Positions 36,831 to 45,240 of a DNA stretch of 64,000 bases are shown piece after piece. The stretch is taken from contig JAHEWK010000007.1 in assembly GCA_020740775.1 (NCBI GenBank), forward strand, positions 496,001-560,000, in the 5' to 3' direction. This DNA comes from Ilyonectria destructans. Its lineage: Eukaryota > Ascomycota > Sordariomycetes > Hypocreales > Nectriaceae. How positions within the stretch are numbered: position 1 is the stretch's first letter; the number at the start of each line of letters is the position of its first letter. A model generated the notes under the pieces. The model was not told where the DNA came from, searched no databases, and saw only the letters and a program-made list of their open reading frames with translations. Position numbers and translations under genes: made by a program.

Positions 36831-39335
36831 TATTATAAAGGGCGAGGGTGGTTTTTTATCTGTATTTAAATTACCTTATACTATTCTTAATTTTCAGCTT
36901 ATCTGCCAGTTTATTAGGGAAAGTTAAATCTATCTATATATATTCTTTATAAGTAGTTATAGATAATCTTTCCTTTCTATATATACTTCTTACATCCTGG
37001 GGTACTATAGTCTATTGCAAATTATTCTTTATATACTTTATTAGATATAGGGACTGGTATATATTTCTTCTTTATTCTTCTTATATAAAGAGAGCCTTTT
37101 CTAGTCCCCTATTAATTCTTACTGCTATATTTTTTTTTATAATTATATTATTTACTTATTATTGCCTCAGGGTTATTTTTTCTGGTTATTCCAAGCTAGT
37201 TCTCTATTTTTTTTTATTAGGTATTATTATCAGATAATTTATTATATTTGGATTTCCCTAGTTAGAAGTATTTTCAGTCTTATAGGAAATATCTTTATTC
37301 TTCCTGCACTTAGTACTAAAGGTATACCTTAGTTTTTATATAGATTCAGTATTTCTAATATTAGTAATCCTAAGGGTTCTATAATCCTTATATATACTAT
37401 TATAGAAATCTAATTATCTTAGCTTTTAGAATAGTAATACAGTATTTAGGGTATCTATTAGTATTTTTATAGTACTCTATATTATACTTTATATATAGTT
37501 AGATAATAGAGATTCCTAGTAGTCTTAGGGGGTAATAGTTATAAGTCTATTTATTCTTTAAGTAATAGTAATATTATAGATAGTAATATAAGATCCATAA
37601 GATCTAGTTATATCCTTTTATACTGGGGTGGAGAATAGAGTTATCCCTAAACTCTCCTTTAGATTCTACTATATAGTCTCTTACTTTATATCTTATTATT
37701 ATATAAAGGTAGATAGATTTATATTATTTGGTATTTTGCTATTCCCTTATAAGTTATTAGTATATAGCTCTCTTATTTTCCTATTATTATTTGCCTTATT
37801 TATTAAGTATAGCCTTATCCTACTATAGTTTCTTTATTACTATTTAGCTGGTTTCTTCTAAGGTGCTAAATATACCTTCCTCTATATAGGGGTTTAGTTT
37901 TTTTTTATTACTGGAGTTAGAGTATTTATTCCTAATATTATAGTTATCTAGCTGTCTATTTAGAATATTATTCTAAGTATCCAGTACTTTTAGTATTCCT
38001 CTTCAGTAGGTTCCTAGTTGCTTTTCTTATTATACTATAGCTATAGTTCTTAATATTTCTGCTAATAGTTAGACTGCTAGTAGTTTTAGTACTGGTATCT
38101 ATTCTGTCTGTTTTTTTTATTTATTTATTTTTACAGTAGAGTCTTTTGGGTATAGTACTTTTACTTCTTCTTAAGATAAGTATTACTTTCAGCTAGATAG
38201 ATATATAGGCCAGCTTAAGCTGGAGTGTTTATATGCACTTTATATTATAGTAATAGTTTATATTTATATTGCTATTTTAGTTTCCTTCTATCTCTAGATA
38301 GTATTAAGTAACTATTATCCAGTAGGTATAGGTTGAAATTATTATTCTTTCTTTAGCTTATAGTATTCTTATATAAAGTATTCTTTCTTATTGCAGTTAT
38401 AGTATATAATATTCTTCTTATCCTGGGGCTATCTTTATACAGTTTTAAGTTCTATAGGTTCAGTATATATTCCCTAAGAGGTATTTCTATAAGAGTTACC
38501 CTGTTAGCTACCTCTCTGTTCTTTACCGTTCCCTTATTAATTAGGATAGTAGGGGTTATATAGAGTATCTTAACCTTTTTGGTATGTTACAGCTTTCTTC
38601 CTGTATCTTTTATACTGTTATTCGTCGATCTTAATAGCTATAGTGATATATTCTGTAAGAATATTAGGTCGGTTAGCTTTATAGAGCTTATCTTTAACCT
38701 TATCCTTCAGTCTCTAGTAGAATATTTCTATAAGTACCTTATCCTTCCAGTCTAACTTGGAGGCAACTTATTGGAGTGTAATAGTATAGGCAGCAGTGGA
38801 ATAGATCTATTTAAATATATGGATTTTTACAGCTGCCTGTCTTTTTTTATTAACTATTCTAAATATATCCTTAAGGGCTACTTTAAAGTTCTTTTAATTT
38901 GTAAATAGATTAACTGTATTTTAGTTTTAGTTGGCCTTATTATTATTAAGGAAATCCTTAAGAATAAATTTAAACTAATTCTTTATATTACTAGATATTA
39001 AATTGCTTATAAATAGCAGTTATAATTCTATAGATACTAACTGTTATAGGTACTATTAGAAGTATCTTTTTATTCTAGTAATAAAGAGTATAATATTACT
39101 AGATATTCTATTGAACTTTTCTAGTAGCAGTAATTTTATTACTTCCTCTAGATTATATTTAGTATTTATAGCAACTGGTACTAATATATTCTGCACTTAC
39201 TGCTATAGAGTACAGACCAGATTATACAGCTATTTAACTTCGGCGGCTATATTGGTATTATTTACTGAAGCTATATAAGCTGGTAGTACAGATATATTAC
39301 TTGGGGTAGCAGGAGTTCAATTAATTCCAGATATC
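36831..39335 (-). pseudogene. RIPed gag of Gypsy-A copy 3
   Basis: Collinear with the intact gag, including the zinc-knuckle region (about 38,390) and the GTTTTTT complement of the frameshift heptamer at 36,851-36,857. Interrupted by many RIP stops. Confidence 0.8.
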
Positions 39336-39389
39336 TTAATAGTACGAGATATTACTTAATAGTTAATATAAATAACCTTTCTAAATAAG

Positions 39390-39398
39390 AGCTTTTAA
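39390..39398 (-). promoter_or_regulatory. Primer-binding site of copy 3 (covaried)
   Basis: Plus strand AGCTTTTAA, the position of AGCTATCAA in intact copies. Its complement TTAAAAGCT occurs at the homologous LTR position (39,593-39,601) and in the other LTR. One of the paired changes is a transversion, which RIP cannot cause. Confidence 0.6.
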
Positions 39399-39400
39399 TA

Positions 39401-39833
39401 TATAACAGTTATACTCTCTAGACTGCTATATATATAGTATAGAATAGGCAAGAGATAGGTTGCTAGTAGATAAACTGTAGGTTTATATTAGCAGATAGAT
39501 TAGAGTATTACTTACTAGATAATATTATATCTAGTAATATTTAAGTATAGTAATATATAGTAAGTTAAGATAATTAAAATAACTAAATTATATTAAAAGC
39601 TAAAGGTCTAGAAAAGTACTAATAAATATATATCTATATACTGAAGTACTAGATAAGGCTTATAGCAGTAAGCCTTAGAATTACAAGTAAGTCATAGGGG
39701 CTTATATATGAGCTGTAGTAGCTTATAGGTAAGTTCTTTATATACGGTATAAGCTGTTATAGAGTGACTTTAATTAGGGGAAATTTGTGGGGTGTATATA
39801 ATGTCAGGTATCTATACGGCATAGGTCGTAACA
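39401..39833 (-). repeat. 5' LTR of RIPed Gypsy-A copy 3
   Basis: 433 bp, tataacag...gtaaca, followed at once by the ctata duplication. Confidence 0.85.
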
Positions 39834-40786
39834 CTATAATAAATTAGTAGGAATACTATATAACTATAGGGATATCTATATAGTTAAGTATTTTATCTAT
39901 AGCCTTATAGATATAATATTAAATAAAGTAGGCTAAAAATAGAGCTTAAATAGAAGTAATAAAATTACTAAAATAATTAGAAATTTAAAGAGAGTAAGTA
40001 TTAATATAGAGTTACTATAAAGGCTACTTATTAAAATATAAATATACTTTCTCTTTATATAATAGATATAGTAACTACTAGAATCTTAATAAGAGTTAAT
40101 ACTAAAAAAAGAGAAAGACTATAGTAAAATTATAGAAATAATATATTATAGATAAAGTAAAATTAGCTAGAAGTATAAATTAAAACTATTAATTAAATAT
40201 AATAGATATAGAGAAGAAAATAATAACTACTAACTTTCTGTAAAATAGTTAGTAGAAATACTATAAGAATACTATAAAGAACTTATAAAAATAAAAAAAA
40301 AGCTTTTTTATATTAACTAAAAGAAATAGAGGCTTATTAAAAACTTCTAGTATAATAAATAAAAAGGTAAATATCTTTAGCTTCTTAAAAGCCTTAAGTA
40401 AACTCTCTATATTATTATTAAGAGTATATTTAGTAGTTATAGTAGCCTTTTTATTAAGATAAGTATACTTATAGATAAATACCTTCTTTTTTTCTATCTT
40501 CTTATAAAAAAGCTTTATAGCTATAGTAGTATCTATAAGAGCTTTCTTCTTATTAGCCTTCTTATAGTACTTAGCAGTCTATACTATTTTTTTCTTATTA
40601 AAAGATAAATAGAGAGTTATTATAGTAGAATTAAAATAAAGCTATAGTAGGTATATAAGTAAAAACTAAAAAGAAAGAGATAACTATCCTTAAGTTAATA
40701 GAAGTTCAGTAATAATATAGAGACTATAGAGGGAGAATTAGAAGATTTATAAGAGATAGCTATAGTAGGAATAGTAAAAAGATAAT
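39834..40786. other. RIPed AT-rich DNA to the right of copy 3
   Basis: It begins with the duplicated ctata, so it continues the sequence left of 31,397 (probably the LINE 3' region). No protein was recognised; it contains many Lys-rich, Ile-rich and Asn-rich spurious readings typical of RIPed DNA. Confidence 0.45.
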
Positions 40787-40813
40787 AAAAAAAAAAAAAA
40801 AAAAAAAAAAAAA
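40787..40813 (+). repeat. 27-A tract, probable LINE poly(A) tail
   Basis: 27 consecutive A bounded by t and ggcc. The polarity agrees with the plus-strand LINE. No matching target duplication was found at 25,130. Confidence 0.5.
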
Positions 40814-42227
40814 GGCCTTTTATAGAGCTAAGGAGAAATCTTAAGCAGGCTTTAAACCCCTAAGTCTTAGGTGTATAGAGATAATTATATAATAGAAGCT
40901 ATTAAGAGCCTAAAGTAAAAATAAAAAGAAAGTAAGAATAGAGGCTGCTAAGGTAATATAGAGCTTGCTCTATAATATATAAAGCTAATCTACCCCGGGA
41001 AATATAGAGCTGGAAAACTAAGTAAATATCAATTTAGATCCAGCATCTATATATATATCGATATATAAGGGTTATATAACTGGAAGAAGGAAAGGCCAAG
41101 CTTTAAGATACTAGTAGAAGCCTAAAGAGCTACTATAAAGGTATCTAGAGTATTATACTGTAAAGGGCTGCTATAGTACTGCTATAGTAGCTATAGAAGT
41201 AGATAAAAGCAGATAAAAATAGAGTGCAGTATATTACAGCTCGGGTTGGGACCAGGTAGTTACAACCAGCAGAACTAAAATATACCTACTTTTTTATATA
41301 ATACTAAGAGCCCAAACTCACCCTATATAAGTAAGCCAGAATAGCAGACTTACTTACCTATAATAAGCTATAAGATTGGATTTATTCTTATTTAATAAGC
41401 CCACCTAAATAACTATAGTATATAAATATACTTATTTAGCACTTTTATAGAAAATAGCCTTACTAGCTATTAATATAACTTAGTTATCTAGCTTATTATA
41501 CCAGCTATATATTACTAGATATAATACCCTCACTCTACTATATTACCCTATTTGCAGTAACTATATTATAACTTATATATAATATTCTGATTCCTACTAG
41601 AATCTAAACCCTACAATCTATACCTACTCTATACTAACAGTCCAGAATAAGCATAGCCATTATATATTAATAGCTCTTATTTAGTATATTACTATATTAA
41701 GTATAAGCTAGATAAGTTATAATAGCTCCCGCTACTTTATCCTTAAGTATATCTGCCTTATCTAAGGGAAAGAGTATTCTATACCCTAAAGTCCCTAAGA
41801 ATAGAGATAGAGATAATAAGATAAATATAGAGGAAATATCCAATAAAGAAGATACTATAGATAAATTAACCCAGCTCTATATAGAGAACTAACAACTTAG
41901 CAGCAATCTAATTAACTTAATAAACCTTAGTAAGGCTGCTAATAACTACTATAGTGCCAGATTTAAAGCTATAATCTAGCAGATAGAGACTATAGATATA
42001 GCTACAAATAATAATATATCTACACTTTAAGCTACTATTGGCGTAATAGAATAATAAACTATTAAGCTCAGTTAGAAGTTAGCTAATATTTAGGCAGAAT
42101 AAGCTTAATAAGCTGAATAAATTAATAGATTCTTAGTTATACTAAATATCCTAAGATTCTATAATATTAGAGAGACTATTAAGCTCTAATAGCTAAAGAA
42201 GTTTAATAAAAGCCCTAAGAAGCTTGC
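40814..42227 (+). mobile_element. Gypsy-B 5' part: leader and gag N-terminus (RIPed, inverted away)
   Basis: A gag frame begins at 41,722 (ATA for ATG, followed by APATLSLS) and runs to 42,227, with stops only at codons that RIP would make from Gln or Trp. It ends in ...SPKKLA at the junction with the intact element. The continuation of this frame is found on the minus strand from 7902 downward: removing Gypsy-A and one copy of the shared cttgc/gcaag keeps the frame. About 41,240-41,270 is GC-richer (ggttgggaccaggtag) and could be the LTR/primer-site junction. The LTR itself is not delimited. Confidence 0.7.
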
Positions 42228-42305
42228 TGTTACGACCCGTGCCGCGTAGACGCCTGGCGTCACGTGCACCCCACAAATTTCCCCCAATCAAATACACCTC
42301 ACTGC

Positions 42306-42403
42306 GGCTCACGCCGTACTAAAGGACTCACCCGTGAGCCTCTACGGCTCACGCGTGAGCCTCTCCGGCTCACCTGCGATTCCAAGGCTCACCGCCGTGA
42401 GCC
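42306..42403 (+). promoter_or_regulatory. U3 array of GGCTCAC/GTGAGCC motifs
   Basis: Seven copies of the heptamer in alternating orientation lie directly upstream of the TATA box, including a perfect 16-bp palindrome GGCTCACGCGTGAGCC (42,346-42,361). A CACGTG E-box lies further upstream (about 42,261). The array is repeated in all four intact LTRs. A role as an activator-binding cluster is inferred. Confidence 0.5.
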
Positions 42404-42419
42404 TCACCTATCATTCTAG

Positions 42420-42426
42420 TATATAG
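42420..42426 (+). promoter_or_regulatory. LTR TATA box
   Basis: TATATAG, 48 bp upstream of the AGCTATCAA site predicted to lie at the RNA 5' end. Confidence 0.5.
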
Positions 42427-42467
42427 ACACACGTTCATTAGCACTTTCCTAGACTCTTAGCTACCTC

Positions 42468-42476
42468 AGCTATCAA
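42468..42476 (+). promoter_or_regulatory. Predicted RNA 5' end / self-primer sequence
   Basis: AGCTATCAA is exactly complementary to TTGATAGCT at 42,672-42,680. In Tf1-type elements the first bases of the transcript fold back onto the primer-binding site. Confidence 0.5.
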
Positions 42477-42671
42477 TACAACTTGGTTACCTCAATCACC
42501 TTGACTCGCTACGCATCACGGTGCTTGACTATTACCAGACGTAACATTTACCCAGTAAGTGACGCCCTAACCGATCTGCTAACATAAACCTACGGTTTAT
42601 CCACCAGCAACCCGTCTCTCGCCTACCCTATACCACGTATACGGCAGTCCAGAGAACACGACCGTTACACG

Positions 42672-42680
42672 TTGATAGCT
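42672..42680 (+). promoter_or_regulatory. Putative self-priming primer-binding site, copy 2
   Basis: TTGATAGCT begins two bases after the LTR end and pairs with 42,468-42,476. The spacing and lack of a tRNA-like TGG start resemble Tf1-type self-priming. Confidence 0.6.
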
Positions 42681-42735
42681 CTTGTTCAGAACGGTTACTC
42701 GCGTCAACCATTGAGCAATATCTCGTACTGTCAAG

Positions 42736-45240
42736 ATGTCCGGAACCAACCGAACTCCCGCTACCCCAAGCAACGCACCTGCGCCACCAGCTTACACGGC
42801 TCCGGCAAACAATGCCAACATGGCTGCCGAAGTTGAACAGCTGCGCAACCTGGTCCGCACTCTGCAGCAGCAAGTGCAGAACGCACCAGCACCGGTCGCC
42901 GGAAACAACGAACGCGACCCAGGGGAAGTGATGAAACCACCGCTACCAGAGAAATTCGACGGGACGCCCAGCGACGTCGTACCCTTCATCACCAGGATGA
43001 AAGGACACTTCCAATGGTACCCACGACGGTTGGCATCCGCGGAATCACGACTGCTGTTCACAAGCAATCTGATGTCCGGTGACGCCAAGAACTGGTTCGA
43101 ACCCATCCTCAAAGATTTCCTCGACAACGACGAGGCCGACCAGGACCAAGACACGGTCAACCTATTCGCGGATTGGGAGAACTTCGAAGTAGCCCTCAAA
43201 GACACGTTCGGAATGGTCAACGAAGAAAGGCAGGCAGCCGCAAAAATTCACACGCTCAAACAAATCCGATCTGCTGCCGCCTACGCCATCGCACTCCGAC
43301 GAGTCGCCTCCAAGTTGGACTGGGAGGATGAGGTACTCATGGAAATATTCTACCAGGGACTGAAGGACGAGGTCAAAGACGAGCTCTACAAAGCTGACCG
43401 ACCCGACACCCTCACGGAATACATCACCATGGCCGTCAAAATCGACGAACGACAGTACGAAAGACGCAGGGAGAAGGCTGCGACACGCCAGAGAGGTCGA
43501 GACACTCCGTACAATCCCTACTATCCCAACCAGCGAGGGAACGGTGGAGGACAGAGAGGTGGCCGACAGGGCAACTCTCGCGGAAACACCTCTTGGGGAA
43601 CGCACGCCGGACCCATGGAACTCGGAGCTGCACAGAGGCAGCCTCGAGACAAGAAGGATGTCACATGCTACAACTGCGACAAAAAGGGACACTTCGCACG
43701 AGAATGCCGCAAGCCCAAACGGGAACGACAATTCCAACCTGTGCCCACGGGACAACGGTCACTGAACACCATCCAGAGGCAGGAGGAACCCGAAACAGCG
43801 GTACGAACGCGAACCATCGCCATGACACGAGGCGCATACGACCACACTGGCACGAATTGCCCAGTGTACCTACCCAGCCTAGAGCGATACTTGTCCAAAG
43901 AAGAAGCAGAAGCACCCCACCCGGAGGAACCTACCTCGAAACTCAACCAGAGGAGGAAACCGGAGGAGTGGACACCAGTGCCGGAACCCCCGACCATTCA
44001 ACCACTGGCAGTCAGGCCTAGGACCATTGCCATGGTACGACGGGAGAAACAGCCAGAAACCTATCGAAGAGGAACACTGGAAGTACCGGACACCCAGAAC
44101 GACATCCCCGACAGACAGCTGGACGACTATGACATCAGGAACGAATACCCTGACCCCAGCGACGAAGAAAGACTGGACCCCTACGCAGAAGAACGCGTAC
44201 CCAGCACCCCCGAAGAAACAAGCCAATCGGCAACAGAAAAGCCATGGTGGGACAAAGCCACGCTCGATGAGCAAGGCAACCGACAATGGGAAAACAAGGG
44301 AGCAATGCACCAACAACTCATGAGGGAACAACAAAACGCCAAACAACATGAACCCATCTACCTTCATGCAATGACAAGATATGAAGCAAGAGACTGCACG
44401 GTGGAACCCAGAGGAGAGTTCAGGGACAACCCTATTCTCCACCCCAGTGTGGAAGGACACGACCAGATCTCATGGATCTCGTGCTACTACCCACGATGCC
44501 ACCACCACTTGAAGGACAAATGGACTCACAACTGTTACCCCCTGAGACTACCAGGAATCCCCATCACTCAACCACACATGAAGAACGACACGGAGTACTA
44601 CGAAAACACCAATGGTTACCCGAAGTACCGCGTCACAATCCTAGAGGCCAAAATCACCAGATTCCCGCAACAGTGCGTAAGAGGATCACAGGACCCTCAG
44701 GATTGCCAACACCAGGAATGCCGAATCCACATGAAAACCAAGGTACATCTTTGGCACCAAGCACGGGAAGAACGAAGACATTTCCCGCAAGGACGAAAAT
44801 ACTTCCAACCAGGAGAATCCGGACACGACGGATCATCCGACGACGACACTCAGCGAAAGGAAATAGAAAACTGGCTCGGGATGACCAGGGAAGAAAAACC
44901 TACACCCGACCAACGAAACGAAACTACCGCAACGTCAAGCAGACAGGAAATAAAGGAGGAACACAAGACAAAGAAAAGTTCTCTCCATGCACGAAGAACA
45001 AAGAAAAAACACACACCTGTCCCCATGCCCAACGACGTTTGCGAAGAAACATTTGCAATGGATTGCAGCAACAGAGATTGCGCAGAACACAGCCAAGAAA
45101 AAAGGACCATCTACGAACGAATGCGCAGAATGCACGAAGATGGATTCAACTTTCCACGAAGAACCGGCGGACAGGCCGAAGACCGAGAATGGTATGAGGT
45201 GGTTCGAACACAGACAAAAAACCACACTCGCCCTCTGTAA
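42736..45240 (+). CDS. gag: Gypsy-A copy 2 gag polyprotein
   Basis: 834 aa, the same as the copy 1 product. The ATG follows a short leader of 66 nt after the LTR. Zinc knuckle C311-C314-H319-C324. Extra Cys/His-rich patches occur in the tail, around a SCYYPRCHHH motif (about 592-601) and a CQHQEC motif (about 659-664), which are not part of standard gag and may bind metal. The final codons contain the A-AAA-AAC heptamer, and the TAA overlaps the pol ATG. Confidence 0.93.
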   Translation: MSGTNRTPATPSNAPAPPAYTAPANNANMAAEVEQLRNLVRTLQQQVQNAPAPVAGNNERDPGEVMKPPLPEKFDGTPSDVVPFITRMKGHFQWYPRRLASAESRLLFTSNLMSGDAKNWFEPILKDFLDNDEADQDQDTVNLFADWENFEVALKDTFGMVNEERQAAAKIHTLKQIRSAAAYAIALRRVASKLDWEDEVLMEIFYQGLKDEVKDELYKADRPDTLTEYITMAVKIDERQYERRREKAATRQRGRDTPYNPYYPNQRGNGGGQRGGRQGNSRGNTSWGTHAGPMELGAAQRQPRDKKDVTCYNCDKKGHFARECRKPKRERQFQPVPTGQRSLNTIQRQEEPETAVRTRTIAMTRGAYDHTGTNCPVYLPSLERYLSKEEAEAPHPEEPTSKLNQRRKPEEWTPVPEPPTIQPLAVRPRTIAMVRREKQPETYRRGTLEVPDTQNDIPDRQLDDYDIRNEYPDPSDEERLDPYAEERVPSTPEETSQSATEKPWWDKATLDEQGNRQWENKGAMHQQLMREQQNAKQHEPIYLHAMTRYEARDCTVEPRGEFRDNPILHPSVEGHDQISWISCYYPRCHHHLKDKWTHNCYPLRLPGIPITQPHMKNDTEYYENTNGYPKYRVTILEAKITRFPQQCVRGSQDPQDCQHQECRIHMKTKVHLWHQAREERRHFPQGRKYFQPGESGHDGSSDDDTQRKEIENWLGMTREEKPTPDQRNETTATSSRQEIKEEHKTKKSSLHARRTKKKHTPVPMPNDVCEETFAMDCSNRDCAEHSQEKRTIYERMRRMHEDGFNFPRRTGGQAEDREWYEVVRTQTKNHTRPL
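45216..45222 (+). promoter_or_regulatory. -1 frameshift heptamer A-AAA-AAC (gag/pol), copy 2
   Basis: Zero-frame codons are AAA (45,217-45,219) and AAC (45,220-45,222), preceded by the A of ACA. After a -1 slip the codons CCA CAC TCG CCC TCT GTA lead straight into the pol ATG codon. Confidence 0.6.

Larger units (their letters stand above)
31397..39833 (-). mobile_element. Gypsy-A copy 3: full-length RIP-mutated copy
   Basis: 8437 bp, collinear with the intact copies along its whole length in minus orientation, with 433-bp LTRs and a perfect 5-bp duplication. It is massively changed, mainly CpG/CpA to TpA on both strands, while AGCT, GCT and CC/GG contexts survive. The only frames of any length left are two fragments: an integrase-tail piece (32,772-33,032, minus) and a plus-strand shadow (37,628-37,828). 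It also differs by non-RIP changes and small indels, for example a shorter LTR, so it is an older lineage and not a RIPed twin of copies 1 and 2. It carries the relic of the antisense gene. Confidence 0.93.
42228..42669 (+). repeat. 5' LTR of Gypsy-A copy 2
   Basis: 442 bp, tgttacgac...ccgttaca. It carries G at 42,520 (C in the copy 1 sense), like the 3' LTR of copy 1 and unlike its own 3' LTR. Confidence 0.95.

Noticed and set aside
42306..42403. CRISPR-like array of repeats in the LTR
   Set aside because: Motifs alternate orientation with irregular spacing inside a eukaryotic LTR; there is no repeat-spacer structure.
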